Source of the DNA: CAXGUU01 sp964012875
Lineage (GTDB): Bacteria > Pseudomonadota > Gammaproteobacteria > Ga0077536
NCBI GenBank assembly: GCA_964012875.1
Contig: CAXGUU010000057.1
Span: 1 to 12,871 of the forward strand
Length of the DNA stretch: 12,871 bases
Direction: 5' to 3'
This document shows positions 5,595-12,868 of this stretch, piece by piece. The position numbers were made by a program, and so were the translations under genes. The notes below the pieces were generated by a model that saw only the letters and a program-made list of their open reading frames with translations, searched no databases and was not told the DNA's origin. Each line of letters begins with the position of its first letter. The first letter of the stretch is position 1.

Positions 5595-7952
5595 ATGCTC
5601 AGAATCACCGGCTATAGCGATACCTACTCTGTGTGTCCCGGCGATACCGTGACATTTTACGTCAACTCCGAGAAAAACGAGGACTACCAGGCCGATATCG
5701 TGCGTCTGATCCACGGTGACACCAATCCCGAGGGTCCGGGCTTCAAGGAAGCCCTGGTGCGGGCACCGTGTAACAAGAAGTACAAAGGCAAGAACCAGAA
5801 AATTCACGGCGGTTCCTACGTGTGCGTGCAGCCCGATGCCCGCCTCGACCTCAGCAGCTTCACCCTGCAAGCTTTCATCTTTCCAACCACGCCCGATAAA
5901 GGCGCACAGGGCATCGTCACCAAATGGATCGGGCCCAGGCAGAGCGGATACGGCATGTTTGTAGACGACGACGGCAGTCTTTCGTGCTGGATTGGAGACG
6001 GCAAGGGCAAAACCACGAAAGTCTCGACCGGGAAGCCATTACTGCGGAAGGTCTGGTACCTCGCGGCCGTGTCGTTCGACGCCAAATCCGGACGAATCAA
6101 GGTCTACCAGCAACCGATCGTGACCCCGACGAACGGGGGACTCGGCATGTCTCTGCTGCATCCGACAACCCAGACTGAAGGCACCTCGACCGGTTCGAGC
6201 AAAATCAAGCCAGCCACGAACGATGCCCCGCTGACCTTTGCTGCTAACACGCGACGCTCGAAATCAGGACGGCACGTCATGGGCGGTCACTACAAGGAAG
6301 CGCTGCAGCCGTTTGCATTGCCCGAGCAGGAAAACGTGTTCAACGGCAAAATCGATCGGCCCCGCGTTGCCAACCGGGCGCTCGGCAAAGATGAAATCGA
6401 CGCGCTGGCGCGTGGCTTTTCCGGCGCCGAAGCGGACCTCCGTCTGGCGGTGGCGGGCGCGTGGGATTTCCATGCCAACATCACCAACAACATTGCGTCC
6501 TGCCAGGTCCTCGATACCACTCCCAATCAGCTGCACGGCTTCGCCATCAACATGCCGGCGCGTGGCATGACCGGCTACAACTGGACCTCGGACGACATCG
6601 TCTATCACCACGTGCCGCATGAGTATGGTGCGATACATTTTCATGATGACGACATTGACGATGCACGGTGGTCCGAATCATTCAGCTACACGATCCCCAA
6701 GAATCTGAAGAGCGCGGTGTACGCGGCGCGGTTGCGCATCGGCGGCAAGAGTTCACCCGAAACTGAAGACTACGTACCATTTTTCGTACGCCCGCCACAG
6801 GGCAAAGCCACGGCCAAGGTGGCGTTGATCATCCCGACCAACAGTTACATGGCCTACTCCAATGACAACCTGGCGACGAACTCGGTGGTCGCAGAATTGC
6901 TGGCCGGGCGCGTCCCCATCATGCAGGCTTCCGATCTCTATCTGAATGAACATCGCGAGTACGGCCTGTCGACCTATTCGCTCCATTCGGACGGCAGCGG
7001 CGTGTGCTATTCCTCGCGACTCCGACCGATTCTCAACATGCGGCCGAAATACCGCCATTGGCTTTCCCCGTCGCTGTGGCAATTGAATGCGGATTTACAT
7101 CTGACTGACTGGCTCGAAGAAAAGAACATCGAGTTTGACGTTCATACCGACGAAGACCTGGACCGCGAAGGCGTGGATCTGCTGAATCGGTATCGCGTGG
7201 TCCTGACCGGCAGCCATCCGGAGTATTCCTCCGAAAAGATGCTGGTGGCTTACGAGGCGTATCAGCAGGCTGGGGGACGCTGGCTCTACCTCGGCGCGGA
7301 CGGGTTCTACTGGGTCAGCCAGTACCATCCCGACAACGGCAACATCATCGAAGTCCGCAAAGGTGAAGCCGGCACGCGTGCCTGGACCGCTAACCCGGGT
7401 GAATACAATAATGCCTTCGACGGCAAATTCGGCGGCATGTGGCGCGCGCGTGGACGCATACCGAGCAAGGTTTGTGGCCTGACCTTTACCGCCTACGGGT
7501 TCGACGTCTCGACCTATTACCGACGCGAACCCGATTCCAAACGTAAGGAATGCGCCTGGATGTTCAAAGGCATCGGCGACGACGAAATCATCGGCGATTT
7601 TGGCCTGGTCGGCGGCGGCGCGGCAGGCCTGGAGATCGACCGCTACGATCTTGAATTCGGCACGCCCCATGAGGCCTTCCTGCTCGCGCGGTCAGAGGGA
7701 CACACCGACCTCATGCTGCAGGTCAACGAGGAGATTCACTTCGCGGTGCGTGGCTACTACGGCGGCGGCGATGAGAACCCGCAGGTTCGCGCAGACATGA
7801 TCTATTACAAGACCCCCAACGGCGGTGCCACATTCGCGCCGGGCTCGCTGGCCTGGTGCGGCAGCCTTTCACACAACAACTACAAGAACAACGTCTCGAA
7901 ATTGATGGAGAACGTGATCAAGGGGTTCCTGAAACCCGGCGATCTGCCATAG
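5595..7952 (+). CDS. dmfA2-like: N,N-dimethylformamidase-like large (beta) subunit, copy B
   Basis: Catalytic subunit of the second amidase, 785 aa, with the same three-part build as copy A: a conserved N-terminal segment (residues 2-52), a LamG/jelly-roll-like region (about 75-275) and a DMFA2_C catalytic domain (about 350-785). Over a 108-residue core (466-573, aligned to 483-590 of copy A) I count about 76 identities; the N-terminal half is more divergent. Predicted iron ligands are Tyr418 or Tyr421 (SYMAYSND), Tyr461 (STYSLHSDG) and Glu543 in H541-P-E. Lys589 and Glu680 are kept. Where copy A has Asn586 (AANGFYW), this copy has Asp569 (GADGFYW). The ATG follows GAGGA with a six-base spacer and lacks the six extra N-terminal residues of copy A. 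The natural substrate is uncertain; an N-substituted formamide or other small amide is likely. Confidence 0.93.
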   Translation: MLRITGYSDTYSVCPGDTVTFYVNSEKNEDYQADIVRLIHGDTNPEGPGFKEALVRAPCNKKYKGKNQKIHGGSYVCVQPDARLDLSSFTLQAFIFPTTPDKGAQGIVTKWIGPRQSGYGMFVDDDGSLSCWIGDGKGKTTKVSTGKPLLRKVWYLAAVSFDAKSGRIKVYQQPIVTPTNGGLGMSLLHPTTQTEGTSTGSSKIKPATNDAPLTFAANTRRSKSGRHVMGGHYKEALQPFALPEQENVFNGKIDRPRVANRALGKDEIDALARGFSGAEADLRLAVAGAWDFHANITNNIASCQVLDTTPNQLHGFAINMPARGMTGYNWTSDDIVYHHVPHEYGAIHFHDDDIDDARWSESFSYTIPKNLKSAVYAARLRIGGKSSPETEDYVPFFVRPPQGKATAKVALIIPTNSYMAYSNDNLATNSVVAELLAGRVPIMQASDLYLNEHREYGLSTYSLHSDGSGVCYSSRLRPILNMRPKYRHWLSPSLWQLNADLHLTDWLEEKNIEFDVHTDEDLDREGVDLLNRYRVVLTGSHPEYSSEKMLVAYEAYQQAGGRWLYLGADGFYWVSQYHPDNGNIIEVRKGEAGTRAWTANPGEYNNAFDGKFGGMWRARGRIPSKVCGLTFTAYGFDVSTYYRREPDSKRKECAWMFKGIGDDEIIGDFGLVGGGAAGLEIDRYDLEFGTPHEAFLLARSEGHTDLMLQVNEEIHFAVRGYYGGGDENPQVRADMIYYKTPNGGATFAPGSLAWCGSLSHNNYKNNVSKLMENVIKGFLKPGDLP

Positions 7953-7963
7953 AAAAACGGCTG

Positions 7964-7981
7964 CGCCGTCTGCTGACGGCG
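7964..7981 (+). terminator. GC-rich hairpin after large subunit B
   Basis: CGCCGTC-TGCT-GACGGCG forms a perfect 7-bp stem with a 4-nt loop starting 12 bases after the stop codon. Only a weak T-containing tail (TTGCGCGTTCTT) follows. It may partly terminate, or protect the 3' end of the amidase mRNA and so separate expression of the accessory gene 119 bp further on. Confidence 0.4.
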
Positions 7982-8099
7982 TTGCGCGTTCTTCCGCGAT
8001 GCTCATTTATCGATATACAAACTCCGCTTCTCGAATGACGCGCGCCTTGTCAGCGTACATGCTCGGTCGTTTTTCGAAGCTTCCGTCAGGAGCAATGAA

Positions 8100-8474
8100 A
8101 TGATAGCCAAAGAACGCAGCTCGCGGATGCCTCTGATAGCACCACCGCCAGGCAAGCACGTCCTGCCGACGCGCGATGAGCAGCTATCCGGTGTAGAACA
8201 AACCCTGATGTCGGACCTCGATCCCGACAAGTTAAGTGATCTGGCCGAGGTGCTGTTTGCCTTCAACAATTACAAGGTCGGTCCGATGTCCGGCTTTTAC
8301 GTCGCCGTCGAGGTCGAAGCGGGCAAAATCTGGTGTGTCGGTCAGCTGTGCGCCGACCGGGCGAAGCCACTCAAAGTGTTTGACCAGAAACGCTATAAAA
8401 CGGCAAAAGGTGCACAGCGCGCCGCTGAGAAATTGCGCAAGGCCGACCTGGAAGCGATGGCGGATGCCAACTGA
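8100..8474 (+). CDS. DMFase-associated accessory protein, copy B (unknown function)
   Basis: A 124-aa soluble, Lys/Ala-rich protein paralogous to the gene at 1572-1982. Residues 47-114 carry the shared domain: NNYKVGPMSGFYV (56-68), CVGQL (79-83), a PLKVF segment (90-94) and an Ala/Lys-rich helix GAQRAAEKLRKADLEAM (104-120). The N-terminal 45 residues are Pro-rich at first (LIAPPPGKH) and unrelated to the Trp-rich N-terminus of copy A, so only the domain after residue 46 is under shared constraint. AGGAG at 8088-8092 lies seven bases before the ATG. The gene follows large subunit B after 147 bp that includes a hairpin, so it could be separately controlled. No enzymatic motif is visible; retention beside both amidases suggests it serves that enzyme. 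Confidence 0.75.
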   Translation: MIAKERSSRMPLIAPPPGKHVLPTRDEQLSGVEQTLMSDLDPDKLSDLAEVLFAFNNYKVGPMSGFYVAVEVEAGKIWCVGQLCADRAKPLKVFDQKRYKTAKGAQRAAEKLRKADLEAMADAN

Positions 8475-8512
8475 CCGCTCGCCGACTGAAGACGCACGTG
8501 ACGCCGCCGAAT

Positions 8513-9349
8513 CTACAGAAACGAAGAACGGTAGCCGTCCTCACGCCACAATATCGGAAAAAAGGATTCGTCCATTTCAGTACTGCCATGGCGTTTGTAA
8601 CGGGAATAAACCGGCGTCACTTCAGTTTCGTGAAAGCGGGCTTCTGACGACATGCAATGCATAACCAACGAACGCCGCGGTCGCTTGCTCCGGTTCGCCC
8701 CCGACCCGTGCCAGACCCAACCATGATGGAATACGACATCGCCCGCGCTGAGTTCGAGGGCGGCGCGATCATAGGCCGCTATGCCCGCCTTTTTGGCCGC
8801 ACGCTCGACGTCGATAAGAGGGTCGTCGGGACCGTGAAAAGCCACGCTGCGTTCGCCTTCCCCCCAGGTATGCGAACCACGGATGTATTCGATGGTACCA
8901 CCCTGAGCACGGGTGTCGTCCAGAGCCATCCAGCAACTGATCATCTCGCAGGGCACCACCCAGTGCTCATACGCCGCATCCTGGTGAAACCCGAGCGAGC
9001 GCGCACCCGGCGGTTTCCAGAACAGATTGTCCTGGTTTATGCGGGCGCCCGGCCAACCGGACAGAACAGCACAGACCCTCGCCAGGTCCCCGCGCAGGGC
9101 GGTCGCCGCGATCAAACTGTCGGCTTTCCAGGCATTGCACAACTGCCGCGTCAAACCGGGATCGTCCCGGCCAGCTTGCCAATTGACCTCGTCCGGCCTG
9201 ACGCCGGTTTCGAATTCGCCACCGAACAGGCGTTCGAAGCGACTATGAAGTGCGCCAACGGTGTCGGCGTCGAGGACGCCCGGCTTGACCACGAATCCAT
9301 CGCGCCCGAAAACCTCGATATCGCTCGCAGACAATTCGATCGCACTCAC
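8513..9349 (-). CDS. Phytanoyl-CoA dioxygenase (PhyH) family Fe(II)/2-oxoglutarate oxygenase
   Basis: A non-haem iron oxygenase expected to couple 2-oxoglutarate decarboxylation to hydroxylation of a small substrate. With GTG at 9349 as start it has 278 residues, typical for the family. The double-stranded beta helix is recognisable: the facial-triad motif H122-x-D124 (GFHQDAAYEHW), the strand W140-M-A-L-D-D, GGTIEYIRGSH (150-160), the distal His214 (WVWHGSGAN) and Arg225/Arg226 in PRRSLVMH, the likely 2-oxoglutarate anchor. AAGGGG lies upstream; a TTG one codon earlier (9352) is an alternative start. The gene is divergent from the GFA gene and convergent with module B. PhyH proteins act on many substrates; here hydroxylation next to nitrogen, causing N-dealkylation with aldehyde release, would fit the neighbours, but that is inference. 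Confidence 0.88.
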   Translation of the reverse strand: MSAIELSASDIEVFGRDGFVVKPGVLDADTVGALHSRFERLFGGEFETGVRPDEVNWQAGRDDPGLTRQLCNAWKADSLIAATALRGDLARVCAVLSGWPGARINQDNLFWKPPGARSLGFHQDAAYEHWVVPCEMISCWMALDDTRAQGGTIEYIRGSHTWGEGERSVAFHGPDDPLIDVERAAKKAGIAAYDRAALELSAGDVVFHHGWVWHGSGANRSKRPRRSLVMHCMSSEARFHETEVTPVYSRYKRHGSTEMDESFFPILWREDGYRSSFL

Positions 9350-9444
9350 CAACGCTCGCCCCTTGTTTCGCGGACAAACATGTTAAACAGCCAAGGTACA
9401 GCGAACCAGCATCGGGCTCAGCAGTGACAAGCCGCCCTTTCACC

Positions 9445-9843
9445 ATGAGCGGCCAGTGCGTGTGTGGTGAGGTTCGATTCCGGATCACAGGCGCGTTGCG
9501 GGCAGTCGTTTACTGTCACTGCCATCAATGCCACAAACACCACGGCACACCCGCCGCTTTTTCGGCCAGTGACCGCGACGCGCTGGAACTCGACCCCGAC
9601 CAGCGCGCCTTAAGCTGGTACCGCTCGTCGACCGGCGTCAAACGCGGGTTTTGCTGTCATTGCGGTACCAGCCTGTTCTGGGACGATGCGTCACGGGCCT
9701 ACATAGCAGTCTCGGCTGCGGCGCTGCCGCCGATGACTCCACTTGCCGCCAGGGCCCACATTCACACCGCCGGAAGACCAGGATTCGATACCATCCGCGA
9801 CCACCTGCCGCAATTTGGTGCCGGACTCGGTGGTATGAAATGA
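9445..9843 (+). CDS. GFA/CENP-V family zinc protein (formaldehyde-activating-like)
   Basis: A 132-aa protein of the GFA fold, whose founding member Gfa was described as a glutathione-dependent formaldehyde-activating enzyme. Most homologues are uncharacterised. The zinc-binding cysteines are present in the family order: C5-V-C7 (QCVCGEVRF), C24-H-C26-x-x-C29 and C70-x-x-C73-G. I prefer the ATG at 9445, because family members begin a few residues before the first CxC; a GTG at 9424 would add seven residues. No good Shine-Dalgarno is visible for either. It is divergent from the PhyH gene with about 95 bp between starts. In this setting a role in handling formaldehyde or a glutathione adduct from amine demethylation is plausible but unproven. 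Confidence 0.85.
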   Translation: MSGQCVCGEVRFRITGALRAVVYCHCHQCHKHHGTPAAFSASDRDALELDPDQRALSWYRSSTGVKRGFCCHCGTSLFWDDASRAYIAVSAAALPPMTPLAARAHIHTAGRPGFDTIRDHLPQFGAGLGGMK

Positions 9844-9895
9844 CCTCATATGCCCGACCGGACTTGCCGCGTCGACCGGATCGCGATAGTTTTGC

Positions 9896-9918
9896 CACAT
9901 GCAACATTAGTGCATGTG
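9896..9918. promoter_or_regulatory. Perfect inverted repeat, candidate operator
   Basis: CACATGCA-N7-TGCATGTG has 8-bp arms that match perfectly, with a 7-bp AT-rich centre (ACATTAG). It lies about 85-105 bp upstream of the flavoenzyme GTG. A weak sigma-70-like pair, TTGCCG (9864-9869) and TAGTTT (9887-9892) with 17-bp spacing, ends just before it, so a bound dimeric regulator would block the transcription start. A stem-loop in RNA is the alternative. The repeat is seen directly; the promoter is a weak match. Confidence 0.5.
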
Positions 9919-9929
9919 AGGAAACTTTC

Positions 9930-10013
9930 ATGATGTCAGCGCGAGCTATTATTTTCCACTGTCGAGCGACGCCTGAGGGCAACCCGGTCGGAGTAGTTCC
10001 GTGTCAGAACTGA
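9930..10013 (+). CDS. Possible 27-codon leader ORF overlapping the flavoenzyme start
   Basis: Immediately after the inverted repeat, GAGGAAA (9918-9924) is followed by CTTTC and a double ATG at 9930 and 9933. The frame reads 27 codons to TGA at 10011-10013, overlapping the GTG start of the flavoenzyme (10001) by 13 bases in another frame. The peptide (MMSARAIIFHCRATPEGNPV and a short tail) matches no family I know. The ribosome site is better than those of several real genes nearby, so translation is plausible. Such an overlap could couple translation to the downstream GTG. It could also be chance. Confidence 0.35.
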   Translation: MMSARAIIFHCRATPEGNPVGVVPCQN

Positions 10014-11344
10014 GCTACCGCTACGTAGTCATTGGTGCCGGTATTCATGGTTTGAGTACGGCTTACCACCTGGCACTCAAACTGAAGGCGACCCGCAAGG
10101 GTGATGGCAGCGACGTGGTTGTCCTCGACAAGGCCGGCGTCGGCGCGGGAGCGTCGGGCATTGCCTGCGGCATCGTGCGCAACAATTACTACCAACCGGC
10201 CATGCGCGAACTAATGGCTCACAGCGTTGGTGTGTGGGAAACCGATCCGGAGACTTATTGCTACCACCCGGTGGGTTATATGCAGATCTCGCCGGAAAGC
10301 ATGCGCGAGCAGGTCGGCGAAATCGCGCAACAGCAACGCGATATCGGCTACGAGTCAACCTTCATAGAGGGTGCCGCAGATTCAGATCGTTACATGAAGG
10401 CGCTGTTCGATGACTGGCAGGCTGAAGGGATCACCTCGGTACTTCACGAAAAAAAGGGTGGCTACGCCAACAATCTACCCAGCATGTGCGGCCTCGCGAA
10501 GAAGGCAGAAGCTGAAGGCGTGACGATACGGACCGGCGTCGAAGTGACCGGATTCGAGAGCGACCACGGCAGCGGCGGCAGCATCCGGCGGGTCCTCACC
10601 GATCAGGGCTCCTTCGAATGTGACTATGTTGCCATTGGCGTCGGACCGTGGGTTCGTCACCTGTGGGACATGCTTGAGCTGCCGACAACCATCGAGGTCA
10701 AAGGTGCGGACGGCGGTATCCATGATGACGTGCCAATGTGGGTGTACTGGTCGCTGCAGGAAGGCACGCTCGGCCTTCCCCCGGACTATCAGAAAACCAA
10801 CGACGGCCAAACACCGCCGGTCATCCATATGGACTCCGATGCCCCCCTGAGATCCTGCGTCGATGGTTCAGTGATCACCGAACAGATGTGGGGTATCTAT
10901 TACAAACCGGACTTCAACTTTGGCGGCATTCAGGGCGGCTCGGCCCCGGACCAGATCACGACGCCGGTCGATCAGGTCCGCGTCGATCCTTACGGCCCTG
11001 AATCGCCCGATTACGTCATGGGCGAATCCTTTGCTCATCAGTGGTGTTCAGCCCTCGCCCATTGTCAGAAGCGGTTCGAGGGCAAACATCCGCACTACAA
11101 GGACGAACCGTCAGGCGGCATCGGTTGTTTTACGCCGGACAGTTTTCCTGTGTTCGACGTTTTCCGCGGCAACTGCTACATCATTGCGGATTCCAACCAT
11201 GGCTACAAGATGCTCGGGGTCGGACAGTTGGTTGCCGATGAAATCCTCGGTCAGGAAAGCCGCCTGCTCGAGCCGTTCAGATTTTCGCGCTACGCAGCGG
11301 GCCGACTGCACCCGGTATCCAACAGCCCGTTCCCATGGAGCTAA
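10001..11344 (+). CDS. FAD-dependent oxidoreductase of the DAO (sarcosine/amino-acid oxidase) family
   Basis: A flavoprotein oxidising a C-N bond of an amine or N-methyl amino acid, by family. It has 447 residues. The N-terminal dinucleotide-binding fold reads VVIGAGIHGLSTAYHL (G12-x-G14-x-x-G17), with the acidic residue after the second strand at Asp43 (VVVLDK) and the family loop GAGASGIACGIVRNNYY (48-64). The C-terminal FAD-binding end appears at about 373-410 (CFTPDSFPVF, SNHGYKMLGVG). No signal peptide or membrane segment is seen, so it is probably cytoplasmic. GTG at 10001 follows GGAG with a seven-base spacer. The glutamine-synthetase-like gene begins 48 bp downstream on the same strand, suggesting one operon. 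A role on an N-methylated substrate such as a gamma-glutamyl or N-methylglutamate intermediate is inferred from that partner; the substrate is not determined. Confidence 0.88.
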   Translation: MSELSYRYVVIGAGIHGLSTAYHLALKLKATRKGDGSDVVVLDKAGVGAGASGIACGIVRNNYYQPAMRELMAHSVGVWETDPETYCYHPVGYMQISPESMREQVGEIAQQQRDIGYESTFIEGAADSDRYMKALFDDWQAEGITSVLHEKKGGYANNLPSMCGLAKKAEAEGVTIRTGVEVTGFESDHGSGGSIRRVLTDQGSFECDYVAIGVGPWVRHLWDMLELPTTIEVKGADGGIHDDVPMWVYWSLQEGTLGLPPDYQKTNDGQTPPVIHMDSDAPLRSCVDGSVITEQMWGIYYKPDFNFGGIQGGSAPDQITTPVDQVRVDPYGPESPDYVMGESFAHQWCSALAHCQKRFEGKHPHYKDEPSGGIGCFTPDSFPVFDVFRGNCYIIADSNHGYKMLGVGQLVADEILGQESRLLEPFRFSRYAAGRLHPVSNSPFPWS

Positions 11345-11392
11345 CGGGCGCATTCGTTCCAGTCAACAGATTCAAATCAGCGAGAAGCATTC

Positions 11393-12868
11393 ATGGCCCA
11401 AGAAACTGATCTCGAGCGTTACGTAGAAACCCCCGGGCGCGCCGACCTGGTCAAACAGGTGCGCGAGAAAATCAACGAACTCGGTATTACCTACATCTAC
11501 TACCAGTTTATCTCGGTCACCGGGCGCATCGTCGGCAAGGGTATTCCGGCTGATCACTGGGAGCGAACGGCAGAACGCGGCTTCCAGTTGGTCTATGGCT
11601 CAACGGCGAACCTCTTCGTGGACCGCCACGGCGATTACATTGGCTACGGACCCGAAGCCATGGAACTCGTCGGCATACCGGATCCCGAGACCTTCTGTCA
11701 GTTGCCGTGGGACAAACGTGTGGCGCGAGTGTTCTGTGTGTGTTTTCGCAATCGTGAGGAGCGCGAAGATCCGGGCGCGTTCCTGACCTCGGACTGCCGC
11801 GGCAATCTGAAACGCGCGCACGCCGAATTCAAAGATAAACACGAACTCGAATTCCGCGTCGGAACAGAGCCCGAAATGATGTGGCTGAAACGCGGCGAGG
11901 ACGGCAAACCGGACGGTGGCTTTTCTGAACCCTATTGCTACCACATCGACCAGTTCGAGAGCCTGCGCCCGGTGTTCATGAAGGTCATCGAATACGCGCA
12001 GGCCATGGGACTTGACATGATTCAGGGTGATCACGAAGATGCGCCGGGTCAGCTTGAGCTGAACTGGATGTTCGACGATGTCGTTCGCAATGCCGATCGA
12101 CTTTCAACCTATCGTCAGATCTGTGCACAGGTTGCACGGGAAAACAATCTCATCGCCTGTTTCATGTCCAAACCGTTCATGGGCGTATCCGCTTCGGGTT
12201 GCCACACCAATATTTCACTGTGGCGGGGCGGCGAAGATCGCCTCAATGTGTTGCACAACGATCCGCTGCCCGGCATGGAGGGTGTTTTCACCTACCGTGA
12301 TGGTGGGGAGAACACATTCATGCCCGACACCGATGATCCCCAACTGCCGGGTAAGGTTGGGCTGCAATGCGTCGGTGGTATTGTCAATCACCTCGGCGCA
12401 CTGACTGCGATTGGCTGTTCGACTGTCAACTCCTATCGACGCTTGTGGGACACCGGTTTTTGGGCACCGGTCTTTGCCGACTGGGGATTCCAGAACCGGA
12501 CCACAGGTTTACGCATTTCCGCGCCGGGTCGCTTCGAATACCGGGCAGTGGATTCTATGGTCAACCCTTACCTGCTGGGCAGCGCGTTGCTCCAGGCGTT
12601 CAACGATGGCATCACCAACGACATCGACCCGGGAGAACCTGAGAACCGCAACATCTACCAGGCAATGGAAGCAGGTAAACAGGTCAAGAAATTGCCGATG
12701 TCGCTGGGTGAAGCACTTGACCGGCTGGCCAATGACGAAGTCATCAAGGCGGCCATGCCGGGCGACATGTACAAGATTTACCACTGGTACAAAAACGACG
12801 AGTGGGAGAAATTCATGGCAACAGTCACCGACTGGGATGTGGAGACCTATCTCGACTGCCTGCCCTGA
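11393..12868 (+). CDS. Glutamine synthetase family ligase (possible gamma-glutamylamide synthetase)
   Basis: An ATP-dependent ligase forming a gamma-glutamyl amide from glutamate and ammonia or an amine. The 491-residue protein shows the full GS order: N-terminal beta-grasp (FISVTGRIVGKGIP, 39-52), metal ligands in GTE159PE161, the GDHE215DAPGQLE222LN loop, SASGCH271TN, the nucleotide segment STVNSYRRL (343-351), NR369TTGLR374 and E382YR384AVD. The usual Pro of PTVNSYKRL is Cys342. The adenylylation motif NLYDLP of nitrogen-regulated GlnA is replaced by NIYQAM (420-425). These changes suggest a specialised, non-GlnA enzyme, perhaps acting on methylamine like gamma-glutamylmethylamide synthetase. 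ATG 11393 has only a weak GAGAAG upstream. The stop lies three bases before the window end, so downstream genes are not visible. Confidence 0.9.
   Translation: MAQETDLERYVETPGRADLVKQVREKINELGITYIYYQFISVTGRIVGKGIPADHWERTAERGFQLVYGSTANLFVDRHGDYIGYGPEAMELVGIPDPETFCQLPWDKRVARVFCVCFRNREEREDPGAFLTSDCRGNLKRAHAEFKDKHELEFRVGTEPEMMWLKRGEDGKPDGGFSEPYCYHIDQFESLRPVFMKVIEYAQAMGLDMIQGDHEDAPGQLELNWMFDDVVRNADRLSTYRQICAQVARENNLIACFMSKPFMGVSASGCHTNISLWRGGEDRLNVLHNDPLPGMEGVFTYRDGGENTFMPDTDDPQLPGKVGLQCVGGIVNHLGALTAIGCSTVNSYRRLWDTGFWAPVFADWGFQNRTTGLRISAPGRFEYRAVDSMVNPYLLGSALLQAFNDGITNDIDPGEPENRNIYQAMEAGKQVKKLPMSLGEALDRLANDEVIKAAMPGDMYKIYHWYKNDEWEKFMATVTDWDVETYLDCLP

Noticed and set aside
8095..8103. Two-codon mini-ORF ATG AAA TGA overlapping the accessory B start
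   Set aside because: Only two bases separate it from AGGAG, too close for initiation; the ATG at 8100 is well spaced.
1979..8474. Recent transposition or integron origin for the duplicated amidases
   Set aside because: No transposase, integrase, terminal repeats or nucleotide-identical segments were seen; the copies are diverged along their length.
9364..9380. TGTTT-N7-AAACA dyad between the PhyH and GFA starts
   Set aside because: Five-base arms are too short to support an operator call without other evidence.
8657..9427. 256-codon open frame on the plus strand
   Set aside because: It is antisense to the PhyH gene, whose minus-strand translation has the HxD, GSH and distal His motifs. The plus-strand product shows no family features and is a shadow of GC-rich coding sequence.
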